A stretch of DNA of 64,000 bases, taken from Pseudonocardia autotrophica (GTDB lineage Bacteria; Actinomycetota; Actinomycetes; Mycobacteriales; Pseudonocardiaceae). Shown piece by piece: positions 25,228-33,585 of this stretch. Under the pieces are notes generated by a model. The model did not search any database. It was not told the origin of the DNA and saw nothing but the letters and a program-made list of their open reading frames with translations. The first letter of the stretch is position 1; each line of letters starts with the position of its first letter. Location: positions 3,968,001-4,032,000 of the forward strand of contig NZ_AP018920.1 in the NCBI RefSeq assembly GCF_003945385.1. The letters run 5' to 3'. Position numbers and translations under genes: made by a program.

Positions 25228-25917
25228 TCAGCGCGCGGGCTCCCCGGAGCGGTCGGTGAGCCGCAGGCCGTTGATCCACAGCCGGGTCAGCACGGTGACC
25301 AGCTCCTCCAGGTCGGCGCCCTCCCCCACCAGCTGGTCCATCGCCATCCGGCTGACCATCCCGGAGAGCGCGTAGGACGCCTGCAGCGGATCGATGCCCG
25401 GATCGGCCTGCCCGCGCTGCTGCAGCTCCGCGATCCGCCGCGCGTTGCGCTCGGCGAACGCGCGCCCGCGGCGGCGGCGCAGCTCCCGGAACGCCGGATC
25501 GACCGCGGCCACCTGATGCATCAGCGCCATCAGCTTCGCGTTCCGCCGGAAGGCGACGAGATAGGCCCGGTTGCTCGCCTCGATCACGGCCGCCGGATCG
25601 TCGTCGTCCGCGACGTGCGGCATGCCGGGGTGCAGCATGTCGTCCTGTGCGGCCTCGAGTACGGCGGCGAAGATCTCGTCCTTCCCGGTGAAGTAGGTGT
25701 AGAAGGTCCCGATCGAGCAGCCGGCCTCGGCGGTGATGTCGCTCAACCGGGCCGTCAGGTAGCCGTCGCGCTCGAAAACCGTCCGGGCGGCCGCCACCAG
25801 CGTGGCCCTGGTGCGGGCGCCGCGGCGGGTCGTCGGCTCCCGGATCCCCGAGGTGTCCGCGATCGGCGGAACCTCGTCGGCCGGTCCCCCGATGCGGGCA
25901 GCGCCGGCGTCGCTCAT
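25228..25917 (-). CDS. TetR-family regulator
   Basis: A 229-aa protein with the HTH at about residues 35-80 (LSDITAEAGCSIGTFYTYFTGKDEIF), a strong TetR signature, and an acyl-CoA-regulator-like C-terminal half. It sits 63 bp downstream of the acyl-CoA dehydrogenase on the same strand, so it is probably the last gene of the SDR-ACAD-TetR unit and its regulator. The N-terminal start is uncertain; an upstream Shine-Dalgarno is not clear. Confidence 0.8.
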   Translation of the reverse strand: MSDAGAARIGGPADEVPPIADTSGIREPTTRRGARTRATLVAAARTVFERDGYLTARLSDITAEAGCSIGTFYTYFTGKDEIFAAVLEAAQDDMLHPGMPHVADDDDPAAVIEASNRAYLVAFRRNAKLMALMHQVAAVDPAFRELRRRRGRAFAERNARRIAELQQRGQADPGIDPLQASYALSGMVSRMAMDQLVGEGADLEELVTVLTRLWINGLRLTDRSGEPAR

Positions 25918-25980
25918 GCCCGTGCCCGGCCTGCCACCGGTGCGGGGCCCATCACTTCGGCCCGACGTGCGCGGCAGCCA

Positions 25981-27210
25981 TCAGCGCGCCCCGGCGGACG
26001 CGACGCGGCGCAGCTCCATCCGGGCGATGGTGCGCTTGTGCACCTCGTCGGGGCCGTCGGCCAGCCGCAGCGTGCGCTGGTGGGCGTAGAACGCGGCCAG
26101 CGGGAAGTCCTCGGTGACGCCGGCGCCGCCGTGCACCTGGATCGCCCGGTCGATCACCCGCAGCGCGACGGCCGGGGCGGCGACCTTGATCGCCGCGATC
26201 TCGGTGCGCGCCTCCCGGTTGCCGACGGTGTCCATCAGCCAGGCCGCCTTCAGCGTCAGCAGCCGGGTCATCTCGATGTCGATCCGGGCCTCGGCGATCC
26301 AGTCCTGGACGTTCGACCGCTCGGCGACCGGGCTGCCGAAGGTCACCCGCTGCTGGGCCCGGGCGATCAGCAGGTCCAGGGCCCGCTCGGCGGCGCCGAT
26401 CGAGCGCATGCAGTGGTGGATCCGGCCGGGTCCGAGCCGGGCCTGGCTGATCACGAAGCCGTCGCCCTCGCCGGCGAGCAGCGCGGACCTCGGCACCCGG
26501 ACACCCTCGAAGAGGATCTCGGCGTGCCCCTCGCGGTCGAGGTAGCCGAACACCGGCAGGGCGCGCACGACGGTGACGCCCGGCGTGTCCAGTGGCACGA
26601 CCATCATCGACTGCTGGCGGTGCGGCGCGGCGTCGGGATCGGTCTTGCCCATCACGATGAGCACCCGGCAATTCGCGTGCAGCGCGTTCGAGGCGAACCA
26701 CTTGCGGCCGTCGAGCACGTAGTCGTCGCCGTCGGCGACCATCCGCAGCTCGATGTTGGTCGCGTCCGAACTCGCCACGTCCGGCTCGGTCATCGCGAAC
26801 GCCGAGGCGATCTCCCCGGCCAGCAGCGGCTGCAGCCACAGCTCCTTGTGCTCGTCGGTGCCGAAGAGTTCCAGCACCTCCATGTTCCCGGTGTCCGGGG
26901 CGTTGCAGTTGGTCGCCTCCGGGGCGAGCAGCGGGCTGCGGCCCATGATCTCGGCCAGCGGCGCGTAGTCGAGGTTGCTCAGGCCGGGTGCGCCCCAGTC
27001 CGGGCGTTCGTGCGGGTGGAACAGGTTCCACAGGCCCCGGCTGCGCGCCTCCGTCTTGAGCTCCTCCAGCACCGGCGGGTGGAAGTTCGGGTTCCCGGAC
27101 GCCGCCATCTGTTCGGCGTAGACCGGCTCGGCCGGATAGATGTGCTCGTCCATGAAGGCGAGCAGCCGATCGCGGTACTCGACGGCGCGCGGGCTGGGGG
27201 CGAAATCCAT
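25981..27210 (-). CDS. Acyl-CoA dehydrogenase, ACAD10/11-like
   Basis: A 409-aa flavoprotein with N-terminal, middle-barrel and C-terminal helical domains. FAMTEPDVASSDATN is the FAD/substrate-binding segment, and IQVHGGAGVTEDFPL and GPGRIHHCMRSIG are family motifs. The usual catalytic-Glu motif YEGT is replaced by ADGPDEV, which puts Asp (D385) at that place, as in ACAD10/11-type proteins. The ATG at 27210 has GGAGA 6-7 bp upstream. It lies 32 bp behind the SDR gene. It is likely to oxidise a branched or hydroxylated acyl-CoA; the substrate is unknown. Confidence 0.85.
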   Translation of the reverse strand: MDFAPSPRAVEYRDRLLAFMDEHIYPAEPVYAEQMAASGNPNFHPPVLEELKTEARSRGLWNLFHPHERPDWGAPGLSNLDYAPLAEIMGRSPLLAPEATNCNAPDTGNMEVLELFGTDEHKELWLQPLLAGEIASAFAMTEPDVASSDATNIELRMVADGDDYVLDGRKWFASNALHANCRVLIVMGKTDPDAAPHRQQSMMVVPLDTPGVTVVRALPVFGYLDREGHAEILFEGVRVPRSALLAGEGDGFVISQARLGPGRIHHCMRSIGAAERALDLLIARAQQRVTFGSPVAERSNVQDWIAEARIDIEMTRLLTLKAAWLMDTVGNREARTEIAAIKVAAPAVALRVIDRAIQVHGGAGVTEDFPLAAFYAHQRTLRLADGPDEVHKRTIARMELRRVASAGAR

Positions 27211-27242
27211 GGGGTGTCTCCGTCGGGTCGTGGTGGCGCCGG

Positions 27243-28103
27243 TCAGGCGAGGCTCTGCTGGTAGCGCCGCATCCCGGCGAGCCAGCGGTCGTAGTCGGCG
27301 CCCTTGCGCCGGTAGAACTCCAGTACCTCCGGATGCGGCAGCACCAGGAACCGCTCGTCGCGCAGCCCGTCGAGCAGTGCATCGGCGACGTCCAGCGGAT
27401 CCAGCACGCGCCCGGCACCGGTGACCGCACGCAACGCCTGCGACAGTGCCCCGGCATCGGCCCCGGTGCCGGACCCGGCCCCGGTACCGGTGTCCGACCC
27501 GGATCCGCCGGCGCTCGGCTCGCCGCGCAGCATCGCGGTGTCGACGCCCATCGGGCACAGGCAGCTGACCCCGATCCCGCGGTCGCCGTAGGTGACCGAC
27601 AGCCATTCGGCGAAGCCGACCGCGGCGTGCTTGGTGACCGAGTAGGTCGGCGACCCGATCTGTGTCAGCAGCCCGGCCGCCGACGCGGTGACGACGAAGT
27701 GCCCCCGGCCGCGTTCCAGCCAGCCGGGCAGCAGCAGCCGGGCGGCGCGGACGTGCGCGAGGACGTTCACCTCGAGCGCAGCGGTCCACTCCGCATCCGG
27801 GGCGTCGAGCCCGGCACCCGGGCCGATCCCGGCGTTGGCGACGAAGAGCTCGACCGGCCCGAACCGGCGCTCCGCATCGGCGAGCAGCCGGGCGAGATCG
27901 GCCTCGTCCGCGCAGTCACCGACGTGTCCGGCGATCCGGCCCGGGGCGATCGACTCCAGCTCGTCGACGACCTCGGCGATCCGGCCGGTGTCGAGATCGG
28001 AGACCACCACCCGGCAGCCGTTCTCCACGAGTCGCCGGGCGATCGCGCGGCCGATGCCGCCCGCCCCGCCCGTGACGGCCGCGACCTGCCCCGTGACGTC
28101 CAT
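27243..28103 (-). CDS. Short-chain dehydrogenase/reductase
   Basis: A 286-aa SDR. The cofactor motif TGGAGGIG is near residue 11, NAG near 90, the catalytic Ser lies in VTASAAG and YSVTK gives the catalytic Tyr and Lys. It has an unusual Gly/Ser/Thr-rich insertion (about 195-215; GGSGSDTGTGAGSGTGADAG) before the C-terminal region. It is the first gene of the SDR-ACAD-TetR unit, consistent with oxidising a hydroxyl intermediate in fatty- or aromatic-acid breakdown. Confidence 0.85.
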   Translation of the reverse strand: MDVTGQVAAVTGGAGGIGRAIARRLVENGCRVVVSDLDTGRIAEVVDELESIAPGRIAGHVGDCADEADLARLLADAERRFGPVELFVANAGIGPGAGLDAPDAEWTAALEVNVLAHVRAARLLLPGWLERGRGHFVVTASAAGLLTQIGSPTYSVTKHAAVGFAEWLSVTYGDRGIGVSCLCPMGVDTAMLRGEPSAGGSGSDTGTGAGSGTGADAGALSQALRAVTGAGRVLDPLDVADALLDGLRDERFLVLPHPEVLEFYRRKGADYDRWLAGMRRYQQSLA

Positions 28104-28161
28104 GCGTTCCCTCCGGCGGATCGGGGAGCCGTCGGTGGCGCCCCTCGCCGGCGGACGCTAG

Positions 28162-28183
28162 TTGAATCCGTGCTCAGGTTCAA
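28162..28183 (-). promoter_or_regulatory. Candidate operator upstream of the SDR-ACAD-TetR unit
   Basis: A 22-bp imperfect palindrome, TTGAA-N12-TTCAA with further internal symmetry, lies 59 bp upstream of the SDR start. The left part (minus strand TTGAAC) could also act as a -35 box with TAGCGT 17 bp downstream. It is a plausible target of the TetR protein encoded in the unit. Confidence 0.4.
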
Positions 28184-28203
28184 TTGTGCGGTGCGACGTC
28201 GGA

Positions 28204-29052
28204 TCAGCCGGTGAGTCCGTGCTCGCCGAGGTCCGGCACGATCTCGTCGACGATGAACCCGGCGAGCGGTGCGGCCACCCCCGTCTCGGCCGCCAGCGAG
28301 CGCGCCAGCTGGAGATCCTTCGCCCACATCGCCACCATCCCGGCCCGCCCGGTGGTGTATTCGATCTCCTGCTGACGGATACGACCCCAGTTGTTGCTGA
28401 CCCAGCTGGCGCCGACCCGGCCGTCCTCGACGACCCGCAGGACGTCCTCTCCGAGCCCGGCCGCACGTGAGATGGCCAGCGCCTCGCGCACCAGTGCGAC
28501 GGTGCCGGCGGCCAGGTAGTTGCTGATGATCTTGGCGCTGACCCCCGCCGACACCTCGCCCAGGTGCGTGACGTCGCGCGCCATCGCCTGCAGAACGGGC
28601 CGGACGTCGGCGACCGCGTCCACCGCGCCCCCGACCATGAACGTGAGGTCCCCGGCCGCAGCGGCAGCGTCACCGCCACCGGTCATCGCCACGTCCACCA
28701 ACCGGACCCCCCGGGACCCGGCGACCTCCGCCATCTCCCGGACGAAACCGGGTGACACCGTGCTGTGGATCGCGACGACGCAGCCGGGACGGGCCGTGTC
28801 GACCACACCCTGTGCTCCGGCGTTCCCCAGCAGTACCTCGCGCACCTGCGCCTCGTCGAACACGGCAACGCAGACGACGTCCGCCTCGGCCGCCGCCACG
28901 GCCGCGCCGTCCGCCCCGGTGGCCCCGAGCTGGACGAGCTCCTCGACGACATCGGCTCGTACGTCGGTCACCGTGGTCGGGATCCCGGCCCGCACCAGGT
29001 TCGTCGCCATGCCGCGACCCATGTTCCCGAGGCCGACGAAAGCTACCCGCAT
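28204..29052 (-). CDS. Beta-hydroxyacid dehydrogenase (3-HIBDH/6PGDH family), paralogue 1
   Basis: A 282-aa NAD(P)-dependent dehydrogenase. GLGNMGRGMATNL is the N-terminal dinucleotide-binding loop. HSTVSPGF and VAMTGGGDAAAAGDL are substrate-binding motifs. SAGVSAKIISN carries the catalytic Lys (GxxxKxxxN). The ATG at 29052 is preceded by AAGGAG; the longer reading to 29133 lacks support. It diverges from a solute-binding lipoprotein gene. It would oxidise a 3-hydroxyacid or reduce a semialdehyde. A second family member is at 32656. Confidence 0.85.
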   Translation of the reverse strand: MRVAFVGLGNMGRGMATNLVRAGIPTTVTDVRADVVEELVQLGATGADGAAVAAAEADVVCVAVFDEAQVREVLLGNAGAQGVVDTARPGCVVAIHSTVSPGFVREMAEVAGSRGVRLVDVAMTGGGDAAAAAGDLTFMVGGAVDAVADVRPVLQAMARDVTHLGEVSAGVSAKIISNYLAAGTVALVREALAISRAAGLGEDVLRVVEDGRVGASWVSNNWGRIRQQEIEYTTGRAGMVAMWAKDLQLARSLAAETGVAAPLAGFIVDEIVPDLGEHGLTG

Positions 29053-29157
29053 CTGCCACTCCTTCGAGTCGACGTGGGACGCCCGGAACCGAGGGCCGGC
29101 CGGGCTCCGTGGAGTCCGCCGGTGGGTCCTCACGCACCGTTGACCCCAATCCCATGG

Positions 29158-29170
29158 TGATGTTAAGCAT
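29158..29170. promoter_or_regulatory. AT-rich element with AAGCAT core, divergent promoter region
   Basis: TGATGTTAAGCAT, followed by AATCAT, in the 152-bp region between the divergent dehydrogenase and lipoprotein genes. It shares the AAGCAT core and neighbouring TGAT/ATCAT half-sites with elements at 45461, 52148 and 57658. Confidence 0.35.
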
Positions 29171-29204
29171 AATCATAATATTCCTGCAATACACTGGAGG
29201 TACG

Positions 29205-30296
29205 GTGCTCACTCGACGAGCTCGCCGGCTGAGGATCACCGCCTGGTCGGTCGGCGCTCTGCTGCTCGCCGGTTGCGCCACGACCGGATCGGCGCCATCG
29301 GCCGCCGATCCGGTACCCGCAACGGTCCGGATTTCGACAGTGGGTCAGCACCTGGCGGCGTACACCCCGCTCTGGGCCGCGGCGCCGGAGCTGGCCGAGG
29401 TGGAGCGCAGGTTCGGCACGACCATCGAGTACCCCTCGTTCGGCAAGGGATCCGATGCCTTGACGGCGGTGCTCGGCGGATCCGCGGAGATCTGCAACTG
29501 CCTGTTCCCCACCGGCCTGCGCGCTGCGGCCCAGGGGCAGAAACTGACCTACACCGCCAACTTCTTCATCGGACCGGGAACCGTGCTCGTCGCGGCCGCA
29601 CGGCACGAGGCGCAGCGCGGAACCGACCTCGCCCGATTCGACGGCGCAGCCTTCGGCTACTCCTCGGAGGGCGGTTCCGACCAGCGGAGCCTGGCCGCGG
29701 CGATCGACCACGCCGGCCTGGACTGGAGCCGGCAGAACGGGATCGCGGTCGGCTCCATCGCCGGCTACCTCCCCGCCCTGGAGAGCGGCCGGGTCGATCT
29801 GGCCATGATGGACGCGACCTCGGCCGCGCAGGCCGTCCGCGACGGCGTCGGGTACGTCGTCCTCAACACCAACGACTACGACGCCTTCGCCCCGGTCGGC
29901 GGCGCCGTCCCCGGTTCCGGGCTGCTGTTCTCCGATGCCTTCCGCGACGCCCATCCCGAGCTCGCCCAGGAGATCGTGACCGCGGTGGTCGCCGGTCTCA
30001 ACCGGGTCCGCGCCGAGCAGGACGCCGACGCCGTCTACGACGTGCTTCCGCCGGAGTTCCACGCCGCCAATCCGGACCGCGACGCGTTCCGGGCGCAGTG
30101 GGCGCTGATCCGGCCGAGCTTCGAGGCCGCCGACGGCACCATCGGGGCGGAGACCCTGCGCGACGCCACGGCCCGGACCTTCACCGATGGCGCACCGCCG
30201 GCGACCGACACCGAGGGCTTCGTCGACAACGAGCCGGTCGAGCGCGCCTACGCCGACCTCGGCATACCGCGGCCGGACGCCGCGTCCCGGTCCTGA
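29205..30296 (+). CDS. ABC transporter solute-binding lipoprotein, NMT1/SsuA-like, paralogue 1
   Basis: A 363-aa exported lipoprotein. The signal peptide ends in lipobox LLAGC (C24). The body resembles NMT1/THI5/SsuA-type binding proteins for small organic ligands (PLWAAAPELAEVERRFG, YPSFGKGSDALTAVLGGSA). It contains an unusual Cys-Asn-Cys at 97-99, conserved in the paralogue at 34506. GTG at 29205 follows GGAGG. No ATPase or permease is adjacent, so it may deliver ligand to the transporter at 35642-38080. Substrate unknown. Confidence 0.8.
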   Translation: MLTRRARRLRITAWSVGALLLAGCATTGSAPSAADPVPATVRISTVGQHLAAYTPLWAAAPELAEVERRFGTTIEYPSFGKGSDALTAVLGGSAEICNCLFPTGLRAAAQGQKLTYTANFFIGPGTVLVAAARHEAQRGTDLARFDGAAFGYSSEGGSDQRSLAAAIDHAGLDWSRQNGIAVGSIAGYLPALESGRVDLAMMDATSAAQAVRDGVGYVVLNTNDYDAFAPVGGAVPGSGLLFSDAFRDAHPELAQEIVTAVVAGLNRVRAEQDADAVYDVLPPEFHAANPDRDAFRAQWALIRPSFEAADGTIGAETLRDATARTFTDGAPPATDTEGFVDNEPVERAYADLGIPRPDAASRS

Positions 30297-30387
30297 CCCC
30301 GAACCCACGGCCGCGACCCGCCGCGGGGCGCTCCGATCCCGCGGCTCGTGCCGACACCACCCCACCCCGACGAACGTGGAGAACCTC

Positions 30388-31509
30388 ATGAACAGCAGAG
30401 TGACCGTGGCCGCCGTCGGCGACGTCATGGTGAACCGCCCGGACCCGGCCGGCGTCTTCACCCTGGTGAAACCGGTGTTCGACGCCGCCGACATCGTGTT
30501 CGGCAACTGCGAGTCGGTCTACGCGAGGAGCGGTTCGACGAACCCGGCGACCCGCGGCGAGGTCCGGGCCGATCCGGTCAACGTGATCGGTCTGACGCAC
30601 GCCGGATTCGACGTCATGTCGTTCGCCAACAACCATCACCTGGACTCGGGCTACGACGCGTTCTTCGAGACGATGCGCCACCTCGACGACGCCGGGATCG
30701 TGCACGCCGGGGCGGGCCGGAACACCGAGGAGGCGCGCCGCCCCGGCATCGTCGAACGACACGGCGTCACGGTCGCGTTCCTGAGCTACTCGACGGTCAT
30801 GTTCCCCGGCTACGAGGCCGGACCGGACAAGCCGGGATGCGCCCGGATCTCGGTCGCGACGCACTACGCGATGAGCGCGCCCGAGCAGCCTGGGTGCTCG
30901 GCGGTCGTCCGCACGTTCGTCGAGCGACCGTCCCTGGAGATGGTCCGCGAGGACGTCGCCGCCGCCGCCGAGCAGGCCGACGTGGTGGTGTTCACCCCGC
31001 ACTGGGGGATCCACTTCACCCCGGCGGTCGTCGCCGATTACGAGACCGAGCTCGCGCGGGCGGCCATCGACGCCGGCGCGGACGCGGTGCTCGGCCACCA
31101 CCAGCACATCCTCAAGGGCATCCAGGTGTACCGGAACAAGCCGATCTTCCACGGCCTCGGCAACTTCGCCGTCGACACACCGACCGAGCACCTCAAGGGC
31201 GCCGCCGTCCGCGACCTGCAGAAGCACTCGTCCTACTCGGTGCGCTACGACCCGGAGTACCCGACGTACCCGTTCCATCCCGAAGCGCGTCAGACCGTCG
31301 TCGCCCGGCTCACCGTGGAGGACGGCACGGTGACCGGCGCGTCGTTCGTGCCTGCCTACATCGACCCGCAGGGCAGGCCCGAACCGCTCCGGGCGGGTGA
31401 TCCACGGTTCGACCAGGTCGCCGGCTACCAGCAGGCGGTCGGCAAGGAGGTCGGGTTCGACACCGCGTTCGAGGTCGGAGACGACGAGGTCCGCATCCGG
31501 CTGAGCTGA
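30388..31509 (+). CDS. CapA-family (PgsA-like) metallophosphatase-fold protein
   Basis: A 373-aa protein of the CapA/poly-gamma-glutamate-synthesis-protein family. Family motifs with likely metal ligands are VGDVMVNRP near the N-terminus, FGNCES, SFANNHHLDSG, FTPHWGIHF and GHHQHILKG...IFHGLGNF. The start ATG 30388 follows GTGGAGAA. It has no signal peptide or membrane anchor, unlike capsule-linked CapA, so it is probably cytoplasmic. It lies 91 bp after the lipoprotein gene and likely shares its transcript. A hydrolase or phosphatase role in catabolism is inference. Confidence 0.8.
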   Translation: MNSRVTVAAVGDVMVNRPDPAGVFTLVKPVFDAADIVFGNCESVYARSGSTNPATRGEVRADPVNVIGLTHAGFDVMSFANNHHLDSGYDAFFETMRHLDDAGIVHAGAGRNTEEARRPGIVERHGVTVAFLSYSTVMFPGYEAGPDKPGCARISVATHYAMSAPEQPGCSAVVRTFVERPSLEMVREDVAAAAEQADVVVFTPHWGIHFTPAVVADYETELARAAIDAGADAVLGHHQHILKGIQVYRNKPIFHGLGNFAVDTPTEHLKGAAVRDLQKHSSYSVRYDPEYPTYPFHPEARQTVVARLTVEDGTVTGASFVPAYIDPQGRPEPLRAGDPRFDQVAGYQQAVGKEVGFDTAFEVGDDEVRIRLS

Positions 31510-31550
31510 CCGGGCGTCCCGGGCACCTCCTGGGACCGTACGGCCGGGCC

Positions 31551-31613
31551 CGAGCGGCCGGTGGGGCGATCCACCGGCCGCTCGGTCGCGCGCGACGGCA
31601 CCGGGCCGGTGCC
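31551..31613. terminator. Bidirectional hairpins between the CapA-like gene and convergent TauD gene
   Basis: A perfect 14-bp stem, CGAGCGGCCGGTGG (31551-31564) with CCACCGGCCGCTCG (31571-31584), closes a 6-nt loop. A second stem, GGCACCGG/CCGGTGCC, lies at 31597-31613. Position between convergent genes supports termination from both sides. Confidence 0.65.
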
Positions 31614-31624
31614 GCGCGCCGTCC

Positions 31625-32452
31625 TCACCAGTCGACGGACCGCAGCACCAGCCGGCGCAGGTGCCGGGGGTTCGTGTCCACCGCACCGGAGCGCGCGTGC
31701 TGTACGGCGAGGTTGTCCCACACCACCAGGTCACCGTCGGTGTAGTGGTGCGAGTGGGTGTTGTCGTCGGCGTACAGCGCCGCGAACAGCGTCTGCAGCA
31801 GCGACTCCCCCTCCCCCGAGCTCTCGCCGTACTCCACGAGGTGGCTGGTGTAGAACTCGCTGACGAACAAGGCCTTCCGGCCGCTGTGCGGCAACGTGAT
31901 CACCGCCGGATGGACGGCGTGCCGGACCTCCTCGACCGTGCGGCCCGGTCGCAGCTCGGTGATCCGCTGCCGGTTGGACTCGCCGTAGGGGTCCTCGAGA
32001 TCGAGCATGTGGAACGCGGTCAGCTTGCCGACCTCCTCCTGCAGGTCGGCGGGCAGGCTCTCGTAGGCCCGCACCCCGTTCGCGAAGCTGGTCGGCGGCG
32101 ACGTCGGCGAGACCTCCAGGGCGTACAGCGAGGTGCCGGCCCTGGGGTGCTCGCGGTAGGCGCCGTCGTTGTGGAACAGCAGCCGTGCGCTACCCGCCTC
32201 CGCGGCGTTCTCGACCTTCTTGTTGGTCATGAACTGCACCTGAGCGCCGTTGTCGAAGGTCTCCAGCGGGCCCAGGTACCTGATGAACCGGTCGTGGTCG
32301 GCGCCCGCCAGGTCCTGGCCGCGCACCACGAGCAGCAGGTGATCCGAGAACGCCTGCCGGAGCGTCCCGAGCTCCGCATCGCCGAGCGGCTCCGTGAGAT
32401 CGACCCCACGAACCTCGGCACCCACGTTCCCGTCGAGCGGAACGATCTCCAT
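31625..32452 (-). CDS. TauD/TfdA-family Fe(II)/2-oxoglutarate dioxygenase, paralogue 1
   Basis: A 275-aa non-haem iron dioxygenase. The facial triad is visible as H94-x-D96 (LLFHNDGAY) and distal H252 (NLAVQHARSG). The C-terminal Arg residues after it (NPRHLRRLVL) would bind 2-oxoglutarate. Family members hydroxylate taurine, phenoxyacetates and other acids. The ATG at 32452 is preceded by GGGAGGAG; a longer reading to 32488 is not supported. It diverges from the dehydrogenase at 32656. A same-length paralogue with triad residues at identical positions lies at 52377. Confidence 0.9.
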   Translation of the reverse strand: MEIVPLDGNVGAEVRGVDLTEPLGDAELGTLRQAFSDHLLLVVRGQDLAGADHDRFIRYLGPLETFDNGAQVQFMTNKKVENAAEAGSARLLFHNDGAYREHPRAGTSLYALEVSPTSPPTSFANGVRAYESLPADLQEEVGKLTAFHMLDLEDPYGESNRQRITELRPGRTVEEVRHAVHPAVITLPHSGRKALFVSEFYTSHLVEYGESSGEGESLLQTLFAALYADDNTHSHHYTDGDLVVWDNLAVQHARSGAVDTNPRHLRRLVLRSVDW

Positions 32453-32655
32453 CGATGTCTCCTCCCCTGCGTCCCACCGCACACCCAACGCGTCGGGTGC
32501 GGGTCACCGGCAGATGGTGGGCGCGATCCTCGGCCATGTCAACAGGCAGCCTGTTCACTTTCCCTGGCGATATCTCTTGCCCATCGAACCGGGGTGAGTA
32601 ATTCTGTGCATAGTATTCGCACTGACTGCCGCACGCGGCGCAACGAGGGAGACCA

Positions 32656-33585
32656 ATGAGGATCGGCATCGTCGGGCTCGGCAACATGGGCGCGCTGATC
32701 GCGGCAGCGGTGGTCCGCGCCGGGTTCGAGACCTACGTCCACGACATTCGCCCGGAGGCCGTCGACGCGCTCGTCGAGCTGGGTGCGCACGGCACCGCCT
32801 CGGTGAAGGAGCTCGCCGAGGCGGCCGACGTGATCGGAGTCGTCGTACTGGACGAGGCCCAGGTCCGCGCGGTTGCCGACGACGTCGCCGGCACCGGACT
32901 GCCGCGACATCTCGTGGTGCACAGCACGGTCACCCCGGCGTTCGTGTCCGATCTCGCCGAACAGCTCGCGGACATCGGCGTATCGGTCCTGGACGCTCCG
33001 GTCGCCGGTGGCCTGGCCAGGGCCCGCACCGGCGACCTCACGGTGCTGGTCGGCGGGTCCGCGGCCGACGCCGAACTACTCGCGGCCGTGTTCGACGCGT
33101 TCGGGCGCGAGGTCTTCCACGTCGGCCCGCCCGGCGCCGGTTCGGCAGCCAAGCTCTCGGTGAACTTCATGACGATCGCCGGCTACGCGCTGCAGATCGA
33201 GGCGATGAACTTCGCCAGGGCGCACGGCCTCACCGAGGACACTCTGAGCGCCGTCCTCAGCACCAGCAACGCGGACTCGCGGGCGGTGCGCACCTGGGGC
33301 GTGCAGGACCGGATGCGGCGCAACGTCCCCGCCGGGACCACACCGCCGCCACTGGTGATGCGCAAGGACCTGGGCGCCTTCACCACCGCAGCCGGGCGCG
33401 CCGGACTGGTCTCACCGCTGGCCGCGGTGGCCACCGACACACTGCTCACCCGGATCGGCGAACGTGACACCTGGCTGGACTCCAACGGCGGAGTCCCGGA
33501 CGTTCCGCGGTGCACCGTGTGCGGGCAGGAGCTCATCCCACCGTTCCGCGCGGCGGGCGGCCACCCCGAATGCCTTCGTGGCTGA
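32656..33585 (+). CDS. Beta-hydroxyacid dehydrogenase (3-HIBDH family), paralogue 2, with Cys/His tail
   Basis: A 309-aa NAD(P)-dependent dehydrogenase: GLGNMG at 7-12, HSTVTPAF at 89-96, DAPVAGG at 113-119 and catalytic K166 in GAGSAAKLSVN. The C-terminus carries an extra segment with C286-x2-C289 and H303-x2-C306, a possible zinc-binding site, which is not usual in the family and is absent from the paralogue at 28204. A GAGGGAGA Shine-Dalgarno precedes the ATG. The following SDR gene overlaps it by 8 bp, so the two are coupled. Confidence 0.85.
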   Translation: MRIGIVGLGNMGALIAAAVVRAGFETYVHDIRPEAVDALVELGAHGTASVKELAEAADVIGVVVLDEAQVRAVADDVAGTGLPRHLVVHSTVTPAFVSDLAEQLADIGVSVLDAPVAGGLARARTGDLTVLVGGSAADAELLAAVFDAFGREVFHVGPPGAGSAAKLSVNFMTIAGYALQIEAMNFARAHGLTEDTLSAVLSTSNADSRAVRTWGVQDRMRRNVPAGTTPPPLVMRKDLGAFTTAAGRAGLVSPLAAVATDTLLTRIGERDTWLDSNGGVPDVPRCTVCGQELIPPFRAAGGHPECLRG

